Origin: an uncultured Microbacterium sp.
GTDB taxonomy: Bacteria > Actinomycetota > Actinomycetes > Actinomycetales > Microbacteriaceae
NCBI RefSeq assembly: GCF_947632095.1
Contig: NZ_CANROA010000001.1
Location: 1-64,000, forward strand
Direction of reading: 5' to 3'
DNA: 64,000 nt
Positions 19,585-28,373 of this stretch are shown here, in pieces (the stretch's first letter is position 1; every line of letters begins with the position of its first letter). Position numbers and translations under genes: made by a program. The notes under the pieces are model-generated. The model saw only the letters and a program-made list of their open reading frames with translations. It had not been told where the DNA came from and searched no databases.

Positions 19585-21258
19585 TCAGCGCAGCAGCGCG
19601 GTGCGCAGAGTGTCGAGCCCGACACCACCCATGTCGAGGGCGCGCTTGTGGAACTGCTTCACGTCGTAGGCATCGCCCTGCTGGGCGCGGTAGTCATCGC
19701 GAACCTGTTCCCAGATCCGCTGGCCGACCTTGTATGACGGCGCCTGGCCGGGCCAACCGAGGTACCGGTTCACCTCGAACTGCACGAACTCATCCGACAT
19801 GTTCACGTTCTGACGCATGAAGTCGAGCGCGTAGTCGGCGTCCCAGATGCCCTGGCCGTCGAGGCGCTCCTTGCCGAGGTGCACGCTGATGTCGAGCACG
19901 ACGCGTGCTGCGCGCATGCGCTGTCCGTCGAGCATGCCCAGGCGATCGGCCGGGTCATCGAGGTATCCCAGCTGCTGCATGAGGCGCTCGGCATACAGCG
20001 CCCAGCCCTCGGCGTGGCCCGAGGTGCCGGCGAGCAGACGACGCCAGGAGTTCAGCTCCGCCCGGTTGTACACCGCTTGCGCGATCTGCAGGTGGTGCCC
20101 CGGAACGCCCTCGTGGTACACCGTGGTGAGCTCACGCCACGTGTCGAACTCGGTGACGCCCTCGGGAACCGACCACCACATGCGGCCGGGACGGGAGAAG
20201 TCATCCGTCGGGCCCGTGTAGTAGATGCCGCCCTCCTGCGTGGGGGCGATCATGCACTCGAGGCTGCGGATCTCCTCCGGGATTTCGAAGTGCGTGGCGC
20301 CGAGCTCGGCGATCGCACGGTCGCTCGTCTCCTGCATCCACCGCTGCAACTCATCGGTGCCGTAGAGCTTGTGAGCGGGGTCGGCCTCCAGATGCGCCAC
20401 GGCCTCTTCGACGGTCGCCCCGGGCAGGATCTCATTCGCGATTGCGGTCTGCTCGGCGACCATGCGTGCGAGCTCTTCGCGACCCCACTCGTACGTCTCA
20501 TCGAGGTCGATGACGGCGCCGAGGAAACGGCGCGAGTGCAGGGCGTAGAGGTCGCGTCCGACGGCGTCGATATCGGATGCCGCGGGGGCGAGCTCCTCGC
20601 TGAGGAAGGTGCGCAGCTCCTCGTAGGCCGCGCGGGCCGCATCGGAACCCTGCGTCAGATCCTTCGCGAGCGACGCCGGCATCTCGCCGTCGGCGAGAGC
20701 GGCCGAGCCCGTGAACTCGGCGAAGAAACCATCGGCGGCCGTGTAGCGCGCGATCTGCGCAGCGACCTCGGTCACCTGGCGCCGCGCGGGGACGACGCCC
20801 CGGGCGATGCCCTCCTGAAGGGTCTGCGTGTAGCCGCGCAGCGTCTCCGGCACAGCCGACAGCCGCTTCGCAATCGTCTCCCAATCGCCCGCGGTCGCCG
20901 TCGGCATGAGGTCGTAGACCTGACGGATGTCCTGCGCCGCGGATGCGATGACGTTGATGTCTCGCAGATGCCACTGCGCGTCATGGAACTCGAGTTCGAG
21001 ATCCAGCTCGCTCAGCAGATCGGTCTTCGTGACCTCATCGATGGCATCAGTCGGCGTCAACGCGGCAAGGGCCACGCGGGTCTTGCGCACCTCGGCCGCA
21101 TAATCGTCGTGGCCGGCCGGGCTGAGATCGCCATAGCGGTCATCGGCCTCGTCGCGGCCGATATAGGTGCCCAACGTCGGGTTGAGGATGGAGAGGGTGT
21201 CGACCCACTCCTCGGCGACGGCATCGATGGGGGTAGGGGTGCGCGGGGTCAGCGTCAT
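19585..21258 (-). CDS. DUF885 family protein (predicted zinc metalloprotease-like)
   Basis: HEGVPGHHLQIAQA and GHAEGWALYAERLM motifs. Confidence 0.88.
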   Translation of the reverse strand: MTLTPRTPTPIDAVAEEWVDTLSILNPTLGTYIGRDEADDRYGDLSPAGHDDYAAEVRKTRVALAALTPTDAIDEVTKTDLLSELDLELEFHDAQWHLRDINVIASAAQDIRQVYDLMPTATAGDWETIAKRLSAVPETLRGYTQTLQEGIARGVVPARRQVTEVAAQIARYTAADGFFAEFTGSAALADGEMPASLAKDLTQGSDAARAAYEELRTFLSEELAPAASDIDAVGRDLYALHSRRFLGAVIDLDETYEWGREELARMVAEQTAIANEILPGATVEEAVAHLEADPAHKLYGTDELQRWMQETSDRAIAELGATHFEIPEEIRSLECMIAPTQEGGIYYTGPTDDFSRPGRMWWSVPEGVTEFDTWRELTTVYHEGVPGHHLQIAQAVYNRAELNSWRRLLAGTSGHAEGWALYAERLMQQLGYLDDPADRLGMLDGQRMRAARVVLDISVHLGKERLDGQGIWDADYALDFMRQNVNMSDEFVQFEVNRYLGWPGQAPSYKVGQRIWEQVRDDYRAQQGDAYDVKQFHKRALDMGGVGLDTLRTALLR

Positions 21259-21300
21259 GCTTCTCAGCGTAGCGCCGCCCCGCGCGCGGAGTCGGGCAGG

Positions 21301-23934
21301 TCAGTGCGCGGCTTCGTCCCAGTTCGCTCCCCAGCCGACGCTGACGTCCAGCGGAACCGTCAGGGATGCGGCATCCGCCATTCGGGTGCGCACGATCTCC
21401 TCGACGACATCGCGTTCGCCCGGGGCGACCTCGACCACGAGTTCGTCATGGATCTGCAGCAGCACGCGCGAGCGCAGCTCCTTCTCGCGCAGTTCGGAGT
21501 GCACGTGGAACAGGGCGAGCTTCATGATGTCGGCCGCACTCCCCTGGATCGGAGCATTCAGCGCCGCGCGCTCGGCGTTCTCGCGCAGCACCCGGTTCGG
21601 GCTCGTGAGGTCGGGGAACGGGCGGCGTCGACCGAAGATCGTTTCGGTATATCCGTCTTCCTTCGCCTGCATGACCGAGGCGCGCAGGTAATCGCGCACC
21701 GCGCCGAAGCGGTTGAAGTACTCGAGCATGAGCTTCTTCGCCTCGGACTGCTCGATGCGCAGCTGCTTCGCGAGGCCGAAGGCGCTGAGACCGTAGACCA
21801 GGCCATACGACATCGCCTTGACCTTCGTGCGCATCGCGGGCGTCACTTCGGCCGGTTCGACGCCGAAGACCCGGGCGCCGACGAAGCGGTGGAGGTCTTC
21901 ACCGGTGTTGAACGCCTCGATGAGGCCTTCATCGCCCGACAGGTGCGCCATGATGCGCATCTCGATCTGCGAGTAGTCCGCGGTCAGGAGCGTCTCGTAC
22001 CCCTCGCCCACATGGAAAGCGCTGCGGATGCGGCGCGATTCCTCCGTGCGAACAGGAATGTTCTGCAAATTCGGATCGGTGCTCGACAAGCGACCCGTCT
22101 GGCTGCCGGTCTGCACGTACGTGGTGCGGATGCGCCCGTCGTCCTTGATCGCCGTGTCGAGCGACTCGATGATCTGACGCAGCTTCGTCGCCTCGCGATG
22201 CTGGCCGAGCAGCTCGAGGAACGGGTGCGGCGACTTCTCCTGCAGATCGGCGAGGGAAGCAGCATCCGTGGAATAGCCGGTCTTCGTCTTGCGGGTCTTC
22301 GGCAGCTGCAGGTCTTCGAAGAGGACTTCCTGGAGCTGCTTGGGAGAGCCCATGTTGAACTCACGGCCGATCGTCGCGAACGACTCCTGGGCGATCGCCT
22401 CGGCACGGCCGGCGAGTTCGGCGGAGAACGTCGAGAGAACCTCGTGCGAGACGGCGACGCCCGCGATCTCCATATCGGCCAGGGCGAGCACGCTGGGCAG
22501 CTCGATGTCCGTGAGCACGGTTGCCACCGGAGCGGGCAGGTCACCGCGCAGCGCTGCGGCGGCGCGCAGCGTGAACCACGCCTCCTGCGCGGGGGTCGCA
22601 CCGTCGGTCTCGGGAACGAGCTGCGACGGGTCGGCGACCGGCATCTTCTCGCCCAGATAGCGATCGACCAGGTGCGAGAGCGTCTTGTCGGGGAAGCTCG
22701 GCCGCATGAGCCAGCCCGCGAGCAGAGTGTCGTACGAGAGTCCGCCGAGACGGACGCCGGCACGGAGAAGTGCCTTCACCTGCGGCTTGGCATCGTTGAG
22801 CACCTTCGGTGCATCGGACTCGAGCCAGGTGCGCAGAGCATCGGCAGCGGCATCCGTCCAGTCCGACTCGCGGAGCTCGGTCGGACTGGCGAATCCGATA
22901 CGTGTGCCGAGACCGCCGGCGGTGGCGAGCGTCACCGCGACTTCATCCTTTTGGGAGTCGAGCCACGTGACGAGATCGGTGACCGTCGCATCGACCGCGG
23001 ACGGCATCTCCACGGCAGGCTCTTCCGCCGCGGGATCCTCCCCGGCGCCCACCGCGTCGAAGACGCGGGGCAACAGCGTGCGGAACTCCAGGCGGGCGAA
23101 GATATCGCGCACAGCCCGCGCATCGATCGGCGCGACCGCGAGGTCAGCGGGCGCGAGCGGCAGCTCGACATCCGTGAGCAGACGGTTCAGGCGGCGGTTG
23201 CGACGGACGTCCTCGAGGTGCTCGCGCAGATTGCCTCCGACGACGCCCTTGATCTCTTCGGCGCGCTCGAGGAGCTCGTCGAGGGTGCCGAACTGGGTCA
23301 GCCACTTGACGGCAGTCTTCTCCCCCACCTTCGGCACACCGGGCAGGTTGTCGCTCGTCTCACCCACGAGAGCTGCGATGTCGGGGTACTGCTCAGGCCG
23401 CACACCGTAGCGCTCCTGCACCGTGGCGGGGTCGTAGCGCTTCAGCTGCGAAACCCCCTGCACCGACGGGTAGAGCAGGGTCACCTCGTCGTTCACGAGC
23501 TGGATCGTGTCGCGATCGCCCGAGACGACGAGCACGTCATAACCGAGCTCCGATCCCTGCTTGGAGAGGGTGGCGAGGATGTCGTCGGCCTCGAAGCCCT
23601 CCTTCGTCAGCACCGGGATCGACATCGCTCCGAGCACCTCCTGCAGCAGCGGCACCTGCCCGCGGAACTCCTCGGGCGATGCCGAGCGGGTGGCCTTGTA
23701 CTCGGGGTACTCATCCGTGCGGAACGAGTGCCGGGAGGTATCGAAGGCGATCGCCAGGTGCGTCGGCTTCTCAGCCTTGATGAGGTTCACCAGCATCGAC
23801 AGGAACCCGTAGATGGCGTTCGTGTGCTGGTTGTCCTTGGTCGTGAAATTCTCGACCGGGAGCGCGAAGAAGGCGCGGTAGGCGAGCGAATGGCCGTCGA
23901 CGACCATGAGGGTAGGCTTTGCGGAGTCCGTCAC
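21301..23934 (-). CDS. polA: DNA polymerase I
   Basis: 5' nuclease domain (VVDGHSLAYRAFFAL), Pol A motifs DYSQIEMRIMAHLS, QIHDELVVEV. Confidence 0.97.
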   Translation of the reverse strand: MTDSAKPTLMVVDGHSLAYRAFFALPVENFTTKDNQHTNAIYGFLSMLVNLIKAEKPTHLAIAFDTSRHSFRTDEYPEYKATRSASPEEFRGQVPLLQEVLGAMSIPVLTKEGFEADDILATLSKQGSELGYDVLVVSGDRDTIQLVNDEVTLLYPSVQGVSQLKRYDPATVQERYGVRPEQYPDIAALVGETSDNLPGVPKVGEKTAVKWLTQFGTLDELLERAEEIKGVVGGNLREHLEDVRRNRRLNRLLTDVELPLAPADLAVAPIDARAVRDIFARLEFRTLLPRVFDAVGAGEDPAAEEPAVEMPSAVDATVTDLVTWLDSQKDEVAVTLATAGGLGTRIGFASPTELRESDWTDAAADALRTWLESDAPKVLNDAKPQVKALLRAGVRLGGLSYDTLLAGWLMRPSFPDKTLSHLVDRYLGEKMPVADPSQLVPETDGATPAQEAWFTLRAAAALRGDLPAPVATVLTDIELPSVLALADMEIAGVAVSHEVLSTFSAELAGRAEAIAQESFATIGREFNMGSPKQLQEVLFEDLQLPKTRKTKTGYSTDAASLADLQEKSPHPFLELLGQHREATKLRQIIESLDTAIKDDGRIRTTYVQTGSQTGRLSSTDPNLQNIPVRTEESRRIRSAFHVGEGYETLLTADYSQIEMRIMAHLSGDEGLIEAFNTGEDLHRFVGARVFGVEPAEVTPAMRTKVKAMSYGLVYGLSAFGLAKQLRIEQSEAKKLMLEYFNRFGAVRDYLRASVMQAKEDGYTETIFGRRRPFPDLTSPNRVLRENAERAALNAPIQGSAADIMKLALFHVHSELREKELRSRVLLQIHDELVVEVAPGERDVVEEIVRTRMADAASLTVPLDVSVGWGANWDEAAH

Positions 23935-23979
23935 TCCCCCAGCCTAACGAGGACGGCAGACAACCGCTGAGGAGGATCC

Positions 23980-24402
23980 GTGAGCACGAGTGACGAGATG
24001 ACCGGTCTGGAGTGGGTTCTCCACCGCGGCATCGGGGCCCTGGCAGAGAAGATGGGCATGCAGTTCACCGAATTCACGGTGGAGCGCGCCGTCGCCACGA
24101 TGCCCGTCGAGGGCAACACCCAGCCGGTCGGTCTTCTCCACGGCGGCGCCTACGTCGTGCTCGGCGAATCGCTCGGTTCGATGGCCGCAAACCTGCACGC
24201 CGGTCCCGGGCGCCTCGCGGTCGGCGTCGACATCAACGCCACGCACACGCGATCGGCGACATCGGGAATCGTCACCGGCGTCTGCACGCCCGTTCATCTC
24301 GGCCGCAGCGTGACGGTCCACGAGATCGCTGTGACCGACGATCAGGGGCGACGCTGCTCGACGATCCGGATCACGAACATGATCAAGGACCGTCCGGCCT
24401 GA
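23980..24402 (+). CDS. PaaI-type hotdog thioesterase
   Basis: VGLLHGGAYVVLGESLGSMAAN, VGVDINATHTRSA. Confidence 0.88.
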   Translation: MSTSDEMTGLEWVLHRGIGALAEKMGMQFTEFTVERAVATMPVEGNTQPVGLLHGGAYVVLGESLGSMAANLHAGPGRLAVGVDINATHTRSATSGIVTGVCTPVHLGRSVTVHEIAVTDDQGRRCSTIRITNMIKDRPA

Positions 24403-24411
24403 GAAAAAAGA

Positions 24412-24439
24412 AGTCGGAGCCGGTGAACCGGCTCCGACT
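24412..24439 (-). terminator. Rho-independent terminator of the ANTAR regulator gene
   Basis: Minus strand AGTCGGAGCCGG-TTCA-CCGGCTCCGACT followed by TCTTTTTTCTC. Confidence 0.9.
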
Positions 24440-24443
24440 CGAA

Positions 24444-25064
24444 TCACGCCTTCTTGGGTGCGAGCTGCTCGATGATCGCCTTGGCGACATCCTGCATCGT
24501 CAGACGACGATCCATGGATGCCTTCTGGATCCAGCGGAAAGCCTCGGGCTCGCTCAGGCCCATCTTCTCGTTGAGCAGGCCCTTGGCCCGGTCGACGAGC
24601 TTGCGGGTCTCGAAGCGCTCGACCATGTCGGCGACCTCGGCCTCGAGCGTGATGATCTGCTCGTGGCGGGCCAGCGCGATCTCGATCGCAGGAAGAAGGT
24701 CGTTGGGCGTGAAGGGCTTCACGACGTAGGCCAGAGCGCCGGCCTCGCTCGCACGCTCGACGAGCTCCTTCTGGCTGAAGGCGGTCAGCAGCACGACAGG
24801 AGCGATGTTCGCCTTGTGCAGGCGCTCCGCGGCGCTGATGCCGTCGAGCTGCGGCATCTTCACGTCCATGATGACGAGGTCGGGGCGCAGTTCGGTGGCC
24901 AGAGCAACGGCGGTCTCGCCATCGCCCGCCTCACCGACGACATCGAAGCCGTTGTCGCGGAGGATCTCGACGATGTCGAGTCGGATCAGCGATTCGTCTT
25001 CGGCGACGACGACGCGTCGAGGGGCGGATGCCGTGGGCTGCTCAGACAATTCTTGCTCGGTCAC
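24444..25064 (-). CDS. Response regulator with REC and ANTAR RNA-binding domains (PdtaR-like)
   Basis: REC (VVVAEDESLIRLDI, LVIMDVKMPQLDG) plus C-terminal ANTAR (RKLVDRAKGLLNEKMGLSEPEAFRWIQKASMDRR). Confidence 0.92.
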   Translation of the reverse strand: MTEQELSEQPTASAPRRVVVAEDESLIRLDIVEILRDNGFDVVGEAGDGETAVALATELRPDLVIMDVKMPQLDGISAAERLHKANIAPVVLLTAFSQKELVERASEAGALAYVVKPFTPNDLLPAIEIALARHEQIITLEAEVADMVERFETRKLVDRAKGLLNEKMGLSEPEAFRWIQKASMDRRLTMQDVAKAIIEQLAPKKA

Positions 25065-25166
25065 AGCATCCATTCTAGGGGACGCACCCTGGGAGTCGCC
25101 GCACCCGGGCGGGTGTTGGCGGGAACGGGGCCCGCTCTGCGCTAAAGTCGATACGGCGATATTCCA

Positions 25167-25249
25167 GCCGGCGTGGCGGAATGGTAGACGCGGAGCACTC
25201 AAAATGCTTTGTCCGAAAGGACGTGTGGGTTCGAGTCCCACCGCCGGCA
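25167..25249 (+). tRNA. tRNA-Leu (anticodon CAA)
   Basis: Acceptor GCCGGCG/CGCCGGC, anticodon loop CTCAAAA, T arm GTGGGTTCGAGTCCCAC; CCA not encoded. Confidence 0.93.
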
Positions 25250-25261
25250 CATAAAAACAGT

Positions 25262-25296
25262 GAAACCCACCGGATGGCGATCATCCGGTGGGTTTC
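25262..25296. terminator. Hairpin downstream of tRNA-Leu
   Basis: Perfect 15-bp stem gaaacccaccggatg-gcgat-catccggtgggtttc. Confidence 0.75.
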
Positions 25297-25353
25297 GCTG
25301 TTTCAGCCCAAAGCTCAGTCCCTGAGAGAACAGTTCATTCCTGTTCCGCGCAC

Positions 25354-25392
25354 GACGAGGGGGACGGAGCAGTTCGCTCCGTCCCCCTCGTC
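25354..25392. terminator. Hairpin downstream of pyk
   Basis: Perfect 17-bp stem gacgagggggacggagc-agttc-gctccgtccccctcgtc. Confidence 0.8.
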
Positions 25393-25403
25393 TGCAACAG
25401 GTG

Positions 25404-26852
25404 TCAGAGACCTGCCTTGTAGATCGGTGCGGCTCCGTTGACAGCATCCCCGACCTTGTGGACGCGGATGTCGTTCGTGGAACCAACGATTCCGGGAGGG
25501 GAACCGGAGATCACGACGACCTTGTCCCCCTCGACGGCCAGACCGTTCTTCAGCAGGTAGTCATCCACCTGCAGGAACATCAGGTCGGTGTGCTCGACCG
25601 GCTCGACCAGGGTCGAGCGCATGCCCCACGAGAGAGCCATGCGACGGCGGATGCCGGGCTCCGGCGTGAACGCGAGCATCGGGATGCGCGAGCGCAGACG
25701 CGACAGACGACGTGCCGAGTCTCCCGACTGCGTGAACACGCAGAGGAACTTCGCCTCGACGAAGTCGGCGACCTCGAGGGCCGCGAGCGTGATCGCCCCG
25801 CCCTGGGTGCGCGGCTTCGTGGTCAGCGGCGCGATGCGCTCCAGGCCGTGCTCCTCGGTCGACTCGATGATGCGAGCCATCGTCTCGACGACGACCACGG
25901 GGTACTCGCCCACGCTCGTCTCGCCCGAGAGCATGACCGCGTCGGCACCGTCGAGGACGGCGTTGGCGACATCGGAGGTCTCGGCGCGGGTCGGAACCGG
26001 GCTGGAGATCATCGACTCGAGCATCTGCGTGGCGACGATGACCGGCTTCGCGTTGCGACGAGCCAGCTCGACGGCGCGCTTCTGGACGATCGGCACGGCC
26101 TCGAGCGGAAGCTCGACGCCCAGGTCGCCGCGGGCGACCATGATGCCGTCGAAGGCCGCGACGATCTCTTCGAGCGCGTCGACGGCCTGCGGCTTCTCGA
26201 TCTTGGCGATGACGGGGACCTTGACGCCTTCTTCCGCCATGATCTCGTGCACGCGGGTGACGTCTTCGGCGTTACGCACGAACGACAGCGCGATGACGTC
26301 GGCGCCGATGCGCAGACCCCAGCGGAGGTCGGCCTCGTCCTTCTCGCTCAGAGCGGGCACGTTCACGGCAACGCCGGGCAGGTTGATGCCCTTGTTGTTC
26401 GAGACAGCGCCGGCGACGATGACCTTGGTGGTCACCACCACGCCGTCGGTGGAGACGACCTCGACGCGGACCTTGCCATCGTCGATCAGCAGGAAGTCTC
26501 CGGGCTTGACGTCCTGGGGCAGGCCCTTGAACGTCGTGCCGCAGATCTCGCGGTTGCCGATGATGTCTTCTGTGGTGATCTTGAAGATGTCACCGGCGGC
26601 GAGCTCGTAGGGGCCGCCCTCGAACTTGCCGAGACGGATCTTCGGGCCCTGCAGGTCGACGAGAACGGCGACCGCCTTGCCCGCGTCATCCGCCGCACGA
26701 CGAACATTCGCGTAGTTGGCGTCATGGACGGAGTAGTCGCCGTGGCTGAGGTTCAGCCGGGCGACGTCCACACCTGCTTCGATGATGGCTCGGACGTTCT
26801 CATAACTCGAGGTTGCCGGCCCCAGGGTGGCGACGATTTTCGCGCGTCTCAA
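25404..26852 (-). CDS. pyk: Pyruvate kinase
   Basis: RRAKIVATLGPATSSYENVRAIIEAGVDVARLNLSHG; apparent TTG start with GGAG SD. Confidence 0.96.
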   Translation of the reverse strand: MRRAKIVATLGPATSSYENVRAIIEAGVDVARLNLSHGDYSVHDANYANVRRAADDAGKAVAVLVDLQGPKIRLGKFEGGPYELAAGDIFKITTEDIIGNREICGTTFKGLPQDVKPGDFLLIDDGKVRVEVVSTDGVVVTTKVIVAGAVSNNKGINLPGVAVNVPALSEKDEADLRWGLRIGADVIALSFVRNAEDVTRVHEIMAEEGVKVPVIAKIEKPQAVDALEEIVAAFDGIMVARGDLGVELPLEAVPIVQKRAVELARRNAKPVIVATQMLESMISSPVPTRAETSDVANAVLDGADAVMLSGETSVGEYPVVVVETMARIIESTEEHGLERIAPLTTKPRTQGGAITLAALEVADFVEAKFLCVFTQSGDSARRLSRLRSRIPMLAFTPEPGIRRRMALSWGMRSTLVEPVEHTDLMFLQVDDYLLKNGLAVEGDKVVVISGSPPGIVGSTNDIRVHKVGDAVNGAAPIYKAGL

Positions 26853-26906
26853 CTAATTCTCCAGAGTGAGAGAGGGAACAAAACTGGCGACAGTGCCGAG
26901 CCCAGC

Positions 26907-28373
26907 CTACGCGGACGACAGGCCCAGCGCGACATCGGAAGGCGTAACAGGCGCCGGCAGCACCGTCTCCCCCATGAGGAAACGGTCGACGTTCGCGGCA
27001 GCCGCGCGGCCTTCGGCGATGGCCCAGACGATCAACGACTGGCCGCGACCCGCATCGCCGGCGACGAAGACGCCGGATTCGCTGGTCTGATAGGCGCTAT
27101 CGCGTTGGAAGGCGCCGCGATCGGTCAGGGCAGGGCGGAGAGCATCCGTGAATCTGACCTGCTCCGGCCCGGTGAATCCCATGGCGATCAGAACGATGTC
27201 GGCCGGGATCTCCCGTTCCGAGCCCGCTTTCGGCACGCGGCGTCCCTCGAAGTACTCGGTCTCGGCGACGCGCAGGGCGCGCACCTGTCCGTCATCGTTC
27301 GAGAGGAACTCGACAGTCGATGCCAGGAACATGCGCTCGCCGCCTTCCTCGTGCGCGGACTGCACTTCGAAGACGGTCGGCATCATCGGCCAGGGCTGGT
27401 GGTCCGGACGCGTCTCGGACGGCTGCTTGCCGATCGCGAGGTTCGTGACGCTGAGCGCGCCCTGACGGTGCGCGGTTCCGATGCAGTCGGCGCCGGTATC
27501 GCCGCCGCCGATGACGACGACGTGCTTGCCCGCCGCGGTGATCTGGTCGGGCACCGTATCTCCGGCGACGACGAGGTTCGACTCGACGAGATACTCCATC
27601 GCGAAATGGACGCCCTTGAGGTCGCGGCCCGGGATCGGCAGATCTCGCGGAACCGTTGCACCGGTCGCGATCACGACGGCGTCGTAACGGGCGCGCAGAT
27701 CCTCCCAGCTGATGTCGCGGCCGATCTCGACACCGGCACGGAATCGGGTGCCCTCCTCCTGCATCTGACGCAGGCGCGCGTCGATGTGCGACTTCTCCAT
27801 TTTGAAGTCCGGGATGCCGTAGCGCAGCAGTCCGCCGATGCGGTCGTCGCGTTCGAACACCGCGACCGTGTGACCGGCGCGGGTCAGCTGCTGGGCTGCG
27901 GCGAGACCGGCCGGTCCCGACCCGACCACGGCGACCGTCTTGCCGGTGAGGCGCTCGGGTGGTTGGGGGCGAACCCACCCGTTCTCGAAGGCCTCATCGA
28001 TGATCGAGACCTCGACCTGCTTGATCGTCACCGCGGGCTGGTTGATCCCCAGCACGCAGGCGCTCTCGCAGGGCGCCGGGCACAGGCGTCCCGTGAACTC
28101 CGGGAAGTTGTTGGTCGCGTGCAGACGCTCGATGGCACTGCGATCCTCGCCGCGCCAGGTCAGATCGTTCCATTCCGGGATGAGGTTGCCCAGCGGGCAG
28201 GCAGCATGGCAGAACGGAACACCGCAGTCCATGCAGCGGCTCGCCTGGCGACGCAGCACGGTCTTGTCGCCGGGCTCGTAGACCTCTTTCCAGTCCATGA
28301 TGCGCACGGGGACGGGACGGCGAGCGGGCAGCTCGCGATTCGTCACAGTCAGAAAACCCTTGGGATCAGCCAC
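26907..28373 (-). CDS. gltD: Glutamate synthase small subunit
   Basis: [39 protein letters not shown]; overlaps gltB. Confidence 0.96.
   Translation of the reverse strand: MADPKGFLTVTNRELPARRPVPVRIMDWKEVYEPGDKTVLRRQASRCMDCGVPFCHAACPLGNLIPEWNDLTWRGEDRSAIERLHATNNFPEFTGRLCPAPCESACVLGINQPAVTIKQVEVSIIDEAFENGWVRPQPPERLTGKTVAVVGSGPAGLAAAQQLTRAGHTVAVFERDDRIGGLLRYGIPDFKMEKSHIDARLRQMQEEGTRFRAGVEIGRDISWEDLRARYDAVVIATGATVPRDLPIPGRDLKGVHFAMEYLVESNLVVAGDTVPDQITAAGKHVVVIGGGDTGADCIGTAHRQGALSVTNLAIGKQPSETRPDHQPWPMMPTVFEVQSAHEEGGERMFLASTVEFLSNDDGQVRALRVAETEYFEGRRVPKAGSEREIPADIVLIAMGFTGPEQVRFTDALRPALTDRGAFQRDSAYQTSESGVFVAGDAGRGQSLIVWAIAEGRAAAANVDRFLMGETVLPAPVTPSDVALGLSSA

Noticed and set aside
18475-21258. LLM oxidoreductase plus DUF885 as a biosynthetic cluster
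   Set aside because: No scaffold-forming enzymes nearby; DUF885 has its own candidate promoter and both families are ubiquitous
19879-23970. 1363-aa plus-strand ORF antisense to polA and DUF885
   Set aside because: Typical long spurious frame in GC-rich DNA; translation is Arg/Asp/His/Leu-rich with no recognisable domain, and the opposite strand encodes clear conserved proteins
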